The notes under the pieces are model-generated. The model ran no database searches, was not told the DNA's origin, and worked only from the letters and a program-made list of their open reading frames with translations. Shown piece by piece: positions 8,555 to 17,647 of a DNA stretch of 64,000 bases. Source of the DNA: Neobacillus rhizosphaerae (lineage in GTDB: Bacteria > Bacillota > Bacilli > Bacillales > Cytobacillaceae). The position numbers and the translations under genes were made by a program. The number at the start of each line of letters is the position of its first letter. The first letter of the stretch is position 1. The stretch covers positions 1 through 64,000 of the forward strand of contig NZ_CALBWS010000018.1 of assembly GCF_937468385.1 (NCBI RefSeq). Reading direction: 5' to 3'.

Positions 8555-8883
8555 TTTTCAATCTTTACAATGTACGGTTAAATCGCCAAACCTGTGCTAT
8601 AATGAAACAACACATTTTAATAGGGGAAAAAATCAATCGCTTCTCTATAGGACCATCCATCACCAACCTTTATGTTTAGTAAGAAACAACGGAAACACGA
8701 GTGTTGAATGTCATATTATACGAGAATTCCAACCTCCTTAATGAATTTCAATAAATGGTTAGCCGATTGATTACAGCCCTCCTTTTTGAAAGGTTAATAA
8801 TATTATATATGGTAATTAGAATTTTGTAAATGTTCAGATTATTACATTTTCATTACTTTTTGCCACTTTTTGAGGAGCGAAAT
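8555..8883. other. Intergenic stretch with a possible promoter
   Basis: A TATAAT hexamer at 8598-8603 is the only clear signal. No -35 at proper spacing stands out. An 84-codon frame across 8487-8741 lacks a ribosome binding site, overlaps the terminator and is not called. Confidence 0.35.
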
Positions 8884-9498
8884 ATGAAATTTTTTATTCG
8901 GTTATTATTTTTTACTATCGGTTTATTCGTTATGACTTTTGGAGTATGTCTAACCATTAAAGCTAACCTCGGGGCAGGGGCGTGGGATGCTTTAAATGTC
9001 GCCCTTACTGAAAAAGTTGGGCTGTCCATTGGAAAATGGGTGATGATTGATGGGGTAGTCCTTGTCATCGTTAATGCCCTTTTAATAAAAAGAAGACCTG
9101 ACTTCCTTACACTCTTAACGATTATTGTTATTGGTTCAATGATTGATTTTTGGCTGAATTCCGTTTTTGAAACATGGCAAGCAGAACAGTTTATTGTAAA
9201 ACTAGTTACTCTATTGCTTGGCATCTTGATTGTCGGATTCGGAGCAGCTGCCTATTTACAAGCCAAATTCCCTCCAGGTCCAATCGATAATTATATGTTA
9301 GCGATAAAAGAGCGTTTTGGCGTCAACCTCATGATGGCAAAGACGATTGGGGAAATTACTGCCTTAATCCCGGCCTTCTTTTTAAAAGGTCCTATATGGC
9401 TTGGAACTATCATTATCACTTTTACAATTGGCCCAGTTATTCAACTGTTTTTTCCTTTTTTTGAAAAATTATTGAAGCGGTTTCAGGCGAAATATTAA
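8884..9498 (+). CDS. YczE/YitT-type integral membrane protein
   Basis: This 204-residue protein has five to six hydrophobic helices. It begins MKFFIRLLFFTIGLFVMTFG and has the family pattern IKANLGAGAWDALNVAL and a PPGPIDNYMLAIKERFG loop. YczE-like proteins are membrane proteins of unknown function in Firmicutes; in some bacilli one is linked to lipopeptide production. The start at 8884 follows GAGGAGCGAA, while the in-frame ATG at 8830 has no ribosome binding site. It is separated by about 80 bases from yfkD, so co-transcription is possible. Confidence 0.78.
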   Translation: MKFFIRLLFFTIGLFVMTFGVCLTIKANLGAGAWDALNVALTEKVGLSIGKWVMIDGVVLVIVNALLIKRRPDFLTLLTIIVIGSMIDFWLNSVFETWQAEQFIVKLVTLLLGILIVGFGAAAYLQAKFPPGPIDNYMLAIKERFGVNLMMAKTIGEITALIPAFFLKGPIWLGTIIITFTIGPVIQLFFPFFEKLLKRFQAKY

Positions 9499-9579
9499 GG
9501 GTTAATGGATAATATTTATCAACTCCGAAAAAACTATTAGCAGACTTATTAATGCTATTAGTGAAAGGAGCTCAACTCA

Positions 9580-10389
9580 GTGAAAAAAATTGTTCCAGTC
9601 CTTATGACAATGCTATTAATGCTCACTTTTATTCCGTCAGCTTTTGCTGAAAAAGCGTCGGTGAAAAAAAGCCCAGTAAAATATCAGGTTCCAGCCTCTG
9701 TTCGGAACATTTCGAAAGAGAATACCTATCCGAATTCGACACAGGACCAGCCATTATTGCAGCCAAGCGACTTAACGAAAAAGTTAATCAATTCTTCGAA
9801 GGTTAAAATTGAAAACCCGGATTTAATTCGCATGCTGAATGAGACAAGCATTAACAGCTCTCCGTTTGCTCTTGGCTACCGAGCAATTGTTTATTTAGGA
9901 CAATGGCCGTTGAATTACGAATCTGCTGAGACTTCTCTAAATTGGGAGTTTCAAAAAATTAATACGAATTACTTTGATAATCGGGGCGGAAAGGTACCAT
10001 ATCAGATTAAGTATGTTCAGGAGTCGCAAAAAATTATCAGAGGCGGTCTGACTGCCAAAATCCCTAATTTGGAAGATGTCAAAAAGATGATGCTGCAAAA
10101 ATCGATGGAAAAAACCAAGCTTCCGCTCGCGTTTGAAACGATTATCGGGGCAGGGACGAAAAATGATCATATTTATAATATTCCATCGAACCGGCTCGGC
10201 TACTTATATGCTTATGCACCTGGTGTGAATGAAAAGGGGAAAGTGTACTACGGTGAAGTTTATTTAATGCTAAAAGGAAATAAAAAGTTAATCGTAATCA
10301 AGAACGTTACTTCACAAGGAATCGGAGCTTGGATTCCTGTTCAGGATTTTGTTTCTTTTGGCTTTTTAGCTTCTGAGCGGCCGCGATGA
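9580..10389 (+). CDS. yfkD: YfkD-like exported protein
   Basis: This 269-residue protein has a clear N-terminal signal peptide (MKKIVPVLMTMLLMLTFIPSAFA, cleavage after AFA). Conserved YfkD-family segments follow (ENTYPNSTQDQP; IYNIPSNRLGYLYAYAPG; VTSQGIGAWIPVQDFVSFGF). It probably acts outside the membrane; its activity is unknown. The GTG start at 9580 is preceded by AAAGGAGCTC. In B. subtilis yfkD sits in the same region as chaA and pdaA, supporting the assignment. Confidence 0.87.
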   Translation: MKKIVPVLMTMLLMLTFIPSAFAEKASVKKSPVKYQVPASVRNISKENTYPNSTQDQPLLQPSDLTKKLINSSKVKIENPDLIRMLNETSINSSPFALGYRAIVYLGQWPLNYESAETSLNWEFQKINTNYFDNRGGKVPYQIKYVQESQKIIRGGLTAKIPNLEDVKKMMLQKSMEKTKLPLAFETIIGAGTKNDHIYNIPSNRLGYLYAYAPGVNEKGKVYYGEVYLMLKGNKKLIVIKNVTSQGIGAWIPVQDFVSFGFLASERPR

Positions 10390-10440
10390 TTTTTTGAATG
10401 AAAAGGCGGAACTAGGGCTAGTGCCCTGAGCTTTTCTTAT

Positions 10441-10485
10441 AACATTGAGACTCCTCATGGCAGGAGTCTTGTTATTTTTTTTATT
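10441..10485 (+). terminator. Terminator of yfkD
   Basis: Stem agactcct/aggagtct at 10448-10469, followed by TGTTATTTTTTTT. Confidence 0.9.
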
Positions 10486-10557
10486 GGGGAAAATAATATT
10501 TGTCAAAGACTAATTATTTCGGTACGATGAAAACGATAGTGAAAGGAGAGAATGCTA

Positions 10558-10755
10558 TTGGGCAGCCCGATTCAAGATAAAAATTCGCAGGTGAATTTTT
10601 TAAAACAGCGCTTAAATATGTTCATCGATGTACTCGATGCCATTGATCCTGAGGAAACGGAACTTGAAGATATTGACCGCTTAATTTCCATGCTGGATGA
10701 TATGGAATCCAAATGTAGAGAATTTAATAATCGTGAAGTCAGTGAGTCTGTTTAA
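10558..10755 (+). CDS. SE1561 family small protein
   Basis: This protein of about 65 residues is soluble, acidic and helical (FLKQRLNMFIDVLDAIDP, EDIDRLISMLDDMESKCREF), which matches the SE1561 family of Firmicutes; its role is unknown. I chose the TTG at 10558 rather than the ATG at 10552. The AAAGGAGAG ribosome binding site ends at 10550, only one base before the ATG but seven before the TTG. Its stop codon lies inside the terminator hairpin that follows. Confidence 0.75.
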   Translation: MGSPIQDKNSQVNFLKQRLNMFIDVLDAIDPEETELEDIDRLISMLDDMESKCREFNNREVSESV

Positions 10756-10778
10756 TTTACAGGCTCTTTTTTTATTTT
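10744..10778 (+). terminator. Terminator overlapping the SE1561 gene end
   Basis: Stem gagtctgt / acaggctc with a TTAATTT loop that contains the stop codon, followed by seven T. Confidence 0.75.
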
Positions 10779-10944
10779 CAGGAAATCTAGCTGCGCTTGT
10801 GGAGGAATTACCTGATTCTGACATGTAATCGGTTTCAAGCTTACCCTTTAATTCTAGTGGTTATAGGAGTATAATGTAACCGTGCAAAAAGTTGTAAAAT
10901 TGAAATAGATTACTTAGGGGAACAAAGGGAAAGGGGTACTCGAA

Positions 10945-12489
10945 TTGAATATCGCGAAATTTCAAGAAAGCATGTACAAGCTTGTAGTTGAAACTTCTAC
11001 CAAACTTCCAAAGGACGTCCGCCGGGCGGTTTTGGTGGCTAAGGAAAAAGAAAATGCCGGCACTAGCGCAGCAATGAGTCTTGCTACCATCACAAATAAT
11101 ATCAAAATGGCGGATGATCAAGTGTCACCGATTTGTCAGGACACAGGCCTGCCAACCTTTAAAATTAAAACGCCAGTTGGTGTCAACCAATTAGAATTAA
11201 AAGAGGCGATTCGAAATGCAATTGTTCTTGCCACGAAAGAAGGAAAATTGCGGCCAAACTCTGTCGACTCGTTAACAGGTGAAAATAGCGGTGATAACCT
11301 TGGGGTAGGTTTACCAGTTATTAAATTTGAGCAGTGGGAAAAAGATTACATTGATGTTCGCTTGATTTTAAAAGGCGGCGGCTGCGAAAATAAAAACATT
11401 CAATATAGCCTGCCATGTGAGTTAGATGGACTAGGACGTGCTGGCCGTGACCTTGATGGTATCCGCAAATGCGTCATGCACTCTGTTTACCAAGCCCAAG
11501 GTCAAGGTTGCAGTGCTGGATTTATTGGTGTCGGTATAGGGGGTGACCGTTCATCCGGTTATGATTTAGCAAAAGAACAATTATTCCGTTCAGTTGAAGA
11601 TGTGAATCCAAACGCAGATCTTCGCAAGCTAGAAGAATACGTGTTGGAAAATGCTAATAAATTAGGAATTGGAACAATGGGCTTCGGCGGAGAAGCAACA
11701 TTGCTAGGATGCAAAGTCGGTGTCATGAACCGAATCCCAGCGAGCTTCTTTGTTTCTGTTGCCTACAATTGTTGGGCATTCCGCCGCTTAGGTGTAAGTG
11801 TGGACGCTGTAACAGGCGAGATTAATGAGTGGGCGTATCAAGATGGTGAATTCATTGATTTTGCGCAAACGGAGGCTGAAAAAGAAACAGCCGCTTCAAT
11901 GTCGGAAGGCGTTATTTCTTTAGAAGCGCCCATTACAGAAGAAAAGATTCGTGCGCTGAAAGTCGGAGACGTGGTGCAAATAAATGGCATGATGTACACA
12001 GGCCGTGACGCGATTCATAAATATTTGAGCGATCATGATGCGCCTGTGGATTTAAATGGTCAGGTAATCTATCACTGTGGTCCAGTTATGTTAAAGGACG
12101 AAGCAGGTGAGTGGCACGTAAAGGCGGCTGGTCCAACGACAAGTATTCGTGAGGAACCATACCAAGGCGATATCATGAAGAAGTTCGGTATCCGCGCTGT
12201 TATCGGTAAAGGCGGTATGGGGCCGAAGACATTAGGGGCTCTAAAGGAGCATGGCGGCGTGTACCTGAATGCGATTGGCGGTGCGGCCCAATATTACGCT
12301 GATTGCATTAAATCAGTGGAAGGCGTTGATCTGATGCAATTTGGTATTCCAGAAGCAATGTGGCATCTTCGCGTCGAGGGATTTACAGCTGTTGTCACGA
12401 TGGACTCGCACGGAAACAGCCTACATGCGGATGTGGACAAATCTTCTTTGGAGAAATTAGCGCAATTTAAGGAAGCGGTTTTTAAATAA
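10945..12489 (+). CDS. fumA: Class I fumarate hydratase (iron-sulfur)
   Basis: This 514-residue enzyme interconverts fumarate and malate in the TCA cycle, using a [4Fe-4S] cluster. The N-terminal alpha-type domain covers about residues 1-290 and holds cysteines in ICQDTG (C64), KGGGCEN (C147) and GQGCSAG (C189), candidate cluster ligands. The C-terminal beta-type domain from about residue 330 holds the HKYLSDHDAPVDL, GPTTSIRE and GKGGMGPKT motifs. Both domains are fused, as in FumA-type enzymes. The TTG start at 10945 follows GGGAAAGGGG. It is monocistronic. Most Bacillus rely on class II fumarase (CitG), which may also be present elsewhere in the genome. Confidence 0.9.
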   Translation: MNIAKFQESMYKLVVETSTKLPKDVRRAVLVAKEKENAGTSAAMSLATITNNIKMADDQVSPICQDTGLPTFKIKTPVGVNQLELKEAIRNAIVLATKEGKLRPNSVDSLTGENSGDNLGVGLPVIKFEQWEKDYIDVRLILKGGGCENKNIQYSLPCELDGLGRAGRDLDGIRKCVMHSVYQAQGQGCSAGFIGVGIGGDRSSGYDLAKEQLFRSVEDVNPNADLRKLEEYVLENANKLGIGTMGFGGEATLLGCKVGVMNRIPASFFVSVAYNCWAFRRLGVSVDAVTGEINEWAYQDGEFIDFAQTEAEKETAASMSEGVISLEAPITEEKIRALKVGDVVQINGMMYTGRDAIHKYLSDHDAPVDLNGQVIYHCGPVMLKDEAGEWHVKAAGPTTSIREEPYQGDIMKKFGIRAVIGKGGMGPKTLGALKEHGGVYLNAIGGAAQYYADCIKSVEGVDLMQFGIPEAMWHLRVEGFTAVVTMDSHGNSLHADVDKSSLEKLAQFKEAVFK

Positions 12490-12722
12490 ATTAAGGTAGG
12501 GTAGGCGCTGTAGCTAGGCGTCTATCTTTTTTCTATTTTAAGGGCTGAAATGGAGGAATTATTTATCATTATAGAAAATTTGTCGATACCCAATACCTAA
12601 TTATTCTTTTTATCAAAAAAAGGTTGAGTCTACCACCACCCACAAACATTTCCTTTATCCACCAATTATGTTTTCCCTTTTAAAAACAAACACTATAAAA
12701 AACAAAAATAGGGGGAACATGG

Positions 12723-13490
12723 ATGAGAAAGTTATTATGCAGCCTTAGCGTGCTGCTCTTACTAGTACCGAATATTACATACGCATCCGTATCCAATCAA
12801 CCAATTCACTGGGGATTTAAAAAGGCGGTTAACGAGATTCCGCCAGAAGCTGGGACGCAGTACGATCAACTTCTCGAAAAATACGGTGCTTTTTATAAAG
12901 GTGACCCTAATTCAAAGACATTATATCTTACATTTGATAATGGCTATGAACAGGGATATACTCCTAAAGTTCTTGATGTATTAAAAAAGGAAAAGGTACC
13001 TGCGGCGTTTTTTGTGACGGGGCATTATTTGGATTCCAAGCCTGATCTTGTCAAGAGGATGGTCGACGAAGGACATATCATTGGAAACCATTCCTGGCAC
13101 CACCCCGATATGACCACCATTAGTGAGGAGAAAATTCGTAAGGAACTTGAAAGTGTTCGCGTCAGGACGAAAAAACTAACGGGTCAAAAAGAAATGAAGT
13201 ATTTACGCCCGCCACGAGGTATTTTTAGTGAAAGAACGATGCAGATTGCAAAGGATGCAGGCTATACCCATGTATTCTGGTCACTCGCGTTTGTCGATTG
13301 GAATGTAAATCAACAAAAAGGCTGGCAATATTCCTACGACAACATTATGAGGCAGATTCACCCGGGCTGCGTGCTCCTGTTACACACCGTATCGAAAGAC
13401 AACGCCGATGCCCTTGAAAAAGTTATTCAAGAGTTGAAAAAGAAAGGCTATAAATTCAAAAGCCTTGATGATTTTCCTAAGAAAAGATAA
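12723..13490 (+). CDS. pdaA: Delta-lactam-biosynthetic de-N-acetylase PdaA
   Basis: This 255-residue polysaccharide deacetylase (NodB fold, carbohydrate esterase family 4) works on spore cortex peptidoglycan to make muramic delta-lactam. A signal peptide covers about residues 1-21. The motif TFDNGYEQGYT replaces the usual TFDDG, a PdaA hallmark. The metal-binding motif is HSWHHPD, followed by RPPRGIFS and LLHTVS near the end. Length (B. subtilis 263) and neighbourhood fit. The ribosome binding site AGGGGGA precedes the ATG. This gene is evidence that the organism sporulates. Confidence 0.92.
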   Translation: MRKLLCSLSVLLLLVPNITYASVSNQPIHWGFKKAVNEIPPEAGTQYDQLLEKYGAFYKGDPNSKTLYLTFDNGYEQGYTPKVLDVLKKEKVPAAFFVTGHYLDSKPDLVKRMVDEGHIIGNHSWHHPDMTTISEEKIRKELESVRVRTKKLTGQKEMKYLRPPRGIFSERTMQIAKDAGYTHVFWSLAFVDWNVNQQKGWQYSYDNIMRQIHPGCVLLLHTVSKDNADALEKVIQELKKKGYKFKSLDDFPKKR

Positions 13491-13499
13491 TACAAACCC

Positions 13500-13532
13500 A
13501 AAGCCGAATTTCGAATGGAATTCGGCTTTTAT
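13500..13532 (+). terminator. Terminator of pdaA
   Basis: Stem aaagccgaatt/aattcggcttt followed by T-rich sequence. Confidence 0.9.
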
Positions 13533-13773
13533 CTTGTGAAAAACAGCACCGTTATTGTATTAATCAAAAAATCGATTCATTTCCATTCATTTGATAGATA
13601 GATTGAATTTATTTAAGAATACCATTTACTTATAATGAATAAGGAATCAATATTTGTATTGTAGTTAATGGTGCAAATCAGAAACAATGATGCTTTAACG
13701 AAATGCAGAAACAAAAAGCCACTAAAACATACATCTCATATTGGCTAGCGAAAATTTTTAGGGGGAAGACGAA

Positions 13774-15141
13774 ATGGTATTACAAAGAAAAGCATTATTA
13801 TTTCTTTTGTTAGGTAGTTTTTTATTACTGTCTGCCTGTTCCAATAGTAATGCAACAGGCAAAAGTAAAGAGACAGATAAAAAAGAAACAACAGATGTAT
13901 TCCAAACTATTAAGACAGACGACCTGAAGGCAAATCTCGGAAAAGAAGACTGGGTCATTGTTGATACAAGATCAAATGACGCCTTTAACGGCTGGGCATT
14001 AGATGGTGTTAAAAGAGGCGGTCATATTAAAGGTGCCGTTGATTTTTCCGCTGACTGGCTAAAGGTAAAGGTTGATAAAAAAGATAAAAAGCTAAAAGAA
14101 GCATTGAAAAGTAAAGGAATTTCAACCGATAAAAAAGTTGTCCTTTATGATGCAAATGGGAAAGATGCACAAACTGTTGCTGAATATCTAAAAAATAATG
14201 GTTTCAAAAATATTTATAAATTTGATGTGAAAGAATGGGCAGCAAATCAAGATTTGGCATTGGAATCCTATCCGAATTACGAAATGCTTGCCTCTTCTAC
14301 ATGGGTCAATGACTTAATTAACAATAAAAATAATGGAAATCCATATAAAATTTTTGAAGTAAGCTGGGGCGATGAAGCAAAGGATTATAAAAAGGGCCAT
14401 ATTCCTGGAGCAGTCCATATTAATACAGATGAAGTAGAGGAAGGTCCTGTATGGAATCGTCTGAAGGACAAAAAGCTTGAGAAGTTTGCCTTGAAAAATG
14501 GGATCACAACCGACACAACTGTTGTTTTATATGGCAGTGATTCCATGCCGGCATTTCGCGTAGCAGTAATCTTGAAATATATGGGTGTTTCCGATGTAAG
14601 AGTGTTAAACGGAGGATTTGCTTCTTGGAAGAATGCCAGTTATCAAGTCGAAAAAAAGGTAAATTCAAAGAAATCGGTTGCGTCATTTGGAGCTGTAGTT
14701 CCAGCTAATCCGGACTATATCATTGATTTGCCGGAAGCCAAAACAATTCTGGCTGATAAAAATACTGGTACACTTGTTGATATTAGAAGTTGGGATGAAT
14801 TTATAGGGAAAATATCGGGTTATGATTATATTGAGGCAAAAGGACGTCCTGCCGGAGCTGTTTGGGGACATGCAGGATCGGATTCCAGTCATCTTGAAGA
14901 TTTTCGAAGCATAGATAATACCATGCGCAACGGCTCGGAAATTTTGAGCATGTGGGAAAAAGACGGGATAAATCCTGATAAAAAACTTGCTTTTTACTGC
15001 GGAACTGGTTGGAGAGCAGCTGAAGTATTATTTTATGCTGATGTTTTAGGCTTGAAGAATATTACCCTGTACGATGGTGGTTGGAATGAATGGAGCATGG
15101 ATCCTTCCAATCCTGTTGAGAAAGGCAAGTCAAATAAGTAA
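13774..15141 (+). CDS. Triple-rhodanese lipoprotein (one active site)
   Basis: This 455-residue membrane-anchored lipoprotein has a lipobox LLSAC at about residues 18-22, followed by a polar linker. Three rhodanese modules follow, at about residues 45-150, 165-275 and 300-445. Each has the DTR/D-R and HIxGAV/RPAGAV elements (GGHIKGAVDFSADW; GHIPGAVHINTDE; GRPAGAVWGHAGSD). The catalytic Cys loop is present only in the last module (FYCGTGWRAAEVL, C409). The first has VLYDANGKDAQ and the second VLYGSDSMPAF, both without Cys. It is therefore probably a thiosulfate- or persulfide-type sulfurtransferase outside the membrane with two degenerate structural domains. It is flanked by its own terminator. 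Confidence 0.85.
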   Translation: MVLQRKALLFLLLGSFLLLSACSNSNATGKSKETDKKETTDVFQTIKTDDLKANLGKEDWVIVDTRSNDAFNGWALDGVKRGGHIKGAVDFSADWLKVKVDKKDKKLKEALKSKGISTDKKVVLYDANGKDAQTVAEYLKNNGFKNIYKFDVKEWAANQDLALESYPNYEMLASSTWVNDLINNKNNGNPYKIFEVSWGDEAKDYKKGHIPGAVHINTDEVEEGPVWNRLKDKKLEKFALKNGITTDTTVVLYGSDSMPAFRVAVILKYMGVSDVRVLNGGFASWKNASYQVEKKVNSKKSVASFGAVVPANPDYIIDLPEAKTILADKNTGTLVDIRSWDEFIGKISGYDYIEAKGRPAGAVWGHAGSDSSHLEDFRSIDNTMRNGSEILSMWEKDGINPDKKLAFYCGTGWRAAEVLFYADVLGLKNITLYDGGWNEWSMDPSNPVEKGKSNK

Positions 15142-15159
15142 TAATGATATTTTTAGGGA

Positions 15160-15193
15160 AGAGACAATACGTCCATTGGTATTGTCTCTTTGG
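15160..15193 (+). terminator. Terminator of the rhodanese gene
   Basis: Stem agagacaatac/gtattgtctct followed by TTT. Confidence 0.88.
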
Positions 15194-15214
15194 TCTGAAA
15201 TAGGAGGATGAATA

Positions 15215-15637
15215 ATGATTAAAAACAGAAAAATGTTCTTACCTTATTTGCTGACTTCAATCCTTCAATTTTCGGGAATTATTTTAGCGATGGTCTTAGA
15301 GGATTTGTCATCTAAAAAAATGGGAGTTGCCAGATATTTAGTATTTAAAAAGCAGGAGTTTGCCTCTTCGTTTTTTACTCCCTTTTTGATTCAAATCTAT
15401 ACTATCCTTTTCGTTATCGGGGCTATTATTTGTCTACTCCTTCTGATTACTAAAGGGAGAAGCAAGGGGATGGTCTTTTCCCTATTAATTGGTGTGGCGG
15501 CTAATATTATTGGAATAATATTTATTCAATTTCAAATGGAACTACAGGCCTATCACTTTTTTGTAATCGGAATGATGATCGTTATTGTAGTTCAGTATGG
15601 TTGGCTATTGTTTAATCGTTTTTTTCAAAAAAACTAG
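15215..15637 (+). CDS. Small four-helix membrane protein, unknown
   Basis: This 140-residue protein has four predicted hydrophobic helices (from about FLPYLLTSILQFSGIILAM, the second after FFTPFLIQIYTILFVIG, then GMVFSLLIGVAANIIGIIF and the last near the end). I recognise no family. The ribosome binding site TAGGAGGAT precedes the ATG, and a strong terminator follows, so it is a genuine single-gene unit, or is read at low level from the gene before it through the terminator at 15160. Confidence 0.65.
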   Translation: MIKNRKMFLPYLLTSILQFSGIILAMVLEDLSSKKMGVARYLVFKKQEFASSFFTPFLIQIYTILFVIGAIICLLLLITKGRSKGMVFSLLIGVAANIIGIIFIQFQMELQAYHFFVIGMMIVIVVQYGWLLFNRFFQKN

Positions 15638-15661
15638 ACACATCCAAGAAAAAGTAATTTC

Positions 15662-15698
15662 AGAAAAGCCGAATTCGACCGGAATTCGGCTTTTCTTT
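15662..15698 (+). terminator. Terminator of the small membrane protein gene
   Basis: Stem aaaagccgaattc/gaattcggctttt with a short loop and TCTTT tail. The stem core aagccgaatt is the same as in the pdaA terminator. Confidence 0.9.
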
Positions 15699-15772
15699 GT
15701 GAATCATGCTATAATACGGGGATAATAAAAACGGAACTCAAGAGCTTTATGAAAAATTTGGAGTGAACAAAG

Positions 15773-17161
15773 ATGAAAATGGAACAAGGGATCAAAATTC
15801 AGCTAAATCAGACATTTCCACTAACGATAAAAAGACTTGGGATAAATGGGGAAGGCGTCGGCTATTTTAAAAAGCAGGTGGTCTTTGTGCCAGGTGCCCT
15901 GCCAGGTGAAGAGGTTGTCGTTGAGGCGACAAAAATCAATCCTAAATTTGCTGAAGCAAAAATTAAAAAAATTCGTATTAAATCTCCACATCGTGTCCAG
16001 CCACTCTGCCCGGTTTATGATCAATGCGGGGGCTGTCAGCTTCAGCATATGCAATACGACCAGCAGCTTAAAGAGAAAAGGGATATTGTCATCCAGTCCC
16101 TTGAACGTCATACGAAGCTTGCAATCGACAAATTGGATATCCGTGAAACGATAGGTATGGAGGATCCATGGGGCTACCGCAATAAAAGCAGTTTTCAAGT
16201 TCGTCAAAAAGATAATAAGGTCTTGGCCGGTCTATATGGACTTAATTCGCATCAATTGATTGATATCGACCAATGTGCTGTCCAGCATGCACAGACAAAT
16301 GAAGCGACCGCAACAGTGAAACAGATTTTAGAGGATTTGAAAATTCCTATTTATAATGAGAAATCAAGAAAAGGAATTATCCGAACCATCGTTACCCGTG
16401 TAGGAGTTCAAACTGGGGAACTACAGATTGTATTAATTACAGCACAAAAAGAGTTGCCAAAAAAGGATGTTATTTTACAGGAAATCCAAAAACGCCTGCA
16501 GAATGTGAAATCAGTCGTCCAAAATATAAATGGGCAAAAAACATCGCTTATTTTTGGAGAAGAAACGGTGCCGCTCGCCGGAGAAGAATTTATCCAAGAA
16601 ACTTTAGGGGATCTACAATTCGAGCTGTCAGCTAGAACTTTCTTCCAATTAAATCCTAGTCAAACGATAAAGCTCTATAATGAAGTGAAAAAAGCAGCGG
16701 GTCTTACGGGGAAAGAAAAAGTGGTCGATGCTTATTGTGGCGTGGGTACAATCGGATTATGGCTTGCCGACCAGGCAGCTGAAATTCGTGGTATGGACAT
16801 CCTCCCGGAATCGATTGATGATGCGAAGAAAAGCGCTAAGCGTCACGGATTCACCAATACCAAATACGTACCGGGAAAAGCAGAGGAAGTACTGCCAAAA
16901 TGGTTCAAAAAAGGCTGGAAGCCAGATGTCGTCGTAGTGGATCCACCAAGAACGGGCCTTGATGGCCAGTTGATTCAAACTATTTTACAAGTAAACCCTG
17001 AAAAACTCATCTATGTTTCTTGTAACCCGTCAACCTTGGCAAAAGACATCCAATCTTTGAGTTCAAAATATGAAGTGAAGTATATCCAGCCGGTGGATAT
17101 GTTCCCGCAGACAAGCCACGTTGAATGTACAGTGTTACTTAAATTAAATGAGACAAGGTAA
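15773..17161 (+). CDS. rlmCD: 23S rRNA (uracil-5-)-methyltransferase, RlmCD/TrmA family
   Basis: This 462-residue SAM-dependent enzyme forms 5-methyluridine in rRNA. A TRAM RNA-binding domain covers about residues 10-70. Four [4Fe-4S] cysteines are C79, C85, C88 ([10 protein letters not shown]) and C168 (DIDQCAVQH), in RumA-like spacing. The SAM-binding motif is [14 protein letters not shown], followed by [11 protein letters not shown] and the catalytic cysteine C417 in YVSCNPST. B. subtilis has two such proteins (YefA/RlmCD and YfjO). The neighbourhood here points to the YfjO position, so the exact target uridines are uncertain. Confidence 0.88.
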   Translation: MKMEQGIKIQLNQTFPLTIKRLGINGEGVGYFKKQVVFVPGALPGEEVVVEATKINPKFAEAKIKKIRIKSPHRVQPLCPVYDQCGGCQLQHMQYDQQLKEKRDIVIQSLERHTKLAIDKLDIRETIGMEDPWGYRNKSSFQVRQKDNKVLAGLYGLNSHQLIDIDQCAVQHAQTNEATATVKQILEDLKIPIYNEKSRKGIIRTIVTRVGVQTGELQIVLITAQKELPKKDVILQEIQKRLQNVKSVVQNINGQKTSLIFGEETVPLAGEEFIQETLGDLQFELSARTFFQLNPSQTIKLYNEVKKAAGLTGKEKVVDAYCGVGTIGLWLADQAAEIRGMDILPESIDDAKKSAKRHGFTNTKYVPGKAEEVLPKWFKKGWKPDVVVVDPPRTGLDGQLIQTILQVNPEKLIYVSCNPSTLAKDIQSLSSKYEVKYIQPVDMFPQTSHVECTVLLKLNETR

Positions 17162-17171
17162 TTATTGTCTC

Positions 17172-17400
17172 TTACGAATTAGATATCATCGTTGGGGTGG
17201 CAAAATTGTAATGGATTTTAATAGTGCCACCATCGAATACATTAATTTGGCTTATTAGACTTTGTAGCACTTGTTTTAGTACTGTTTCATCGTCTATATC
17301 AAGATTTGCAAAGCGTTCGACTTGTCTTTTAAAGGTATGGAGTTGTTGTTCCATATCTTTTTTTGTGTCTAGTCGAGTAGCTGCCCACCAATTTACTACA
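17172..17400 (-). pseudogene. Remnant of a large serine recombinase (C-terminal end)
   Basis: On the minus strand a short frame reads MEQQLHTFKRQVERFANL and later ISQINVFDGGTIKIHYNF. This is the typical C-terminal end (coiled coil plus recombinase tail) of large serine recombinases. The catalytic resolvase domain and most of the protein are missing, and no intact upstream part is visible to 17647. It lies between rlmCD and the start of the AT-rich island, so it may mark an old integration edge. Confidence 0.6.
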
Positions 17401-17554
17401 ACAAAGTGAAGAAAAATACTGTAAATGTGACAATACTTCCTAAGACATGCTCCTTTGCAGATACTAATATGTTAGTTGGGCTTTGACTAATCATCAGCAC
17501 TATAGGCATTGGTTTATTCAGAAGAAGAAAAACTATAATGAGATAATTCTTTAT

Positions 17555-17587
17555 AAAGAGCATTTACATTTTTCGTAGATGCTCTTT
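17555..17587. terminator. Hairpin in front of the island
   Basis: Inverted repeat aaagagcat / atgctcttt with a loop of about 15 bases, followed by AATATTTATATTT. It could be a weak terminator shielding the island from read-through. Confidence 0.5.
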
Positions 17588-17647
17588 AATATTTATATTT
17601 ATAATATATGCCATTTTATACTATTATTAAAATGAGGTGGTAATTAT

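Noticed and set aside
8487..8741. 84-codon plus-strand frame after chaA
   Set aside because: It spans the chaA terminator, lacks a ribosome binding site and has no recognisable protein pattern.
12490..12540. Terminator after the fumarase gene
   Set aside because: T-rich, but the stem around ggcgc...gcgtc pairs poorly, so I did not call it.
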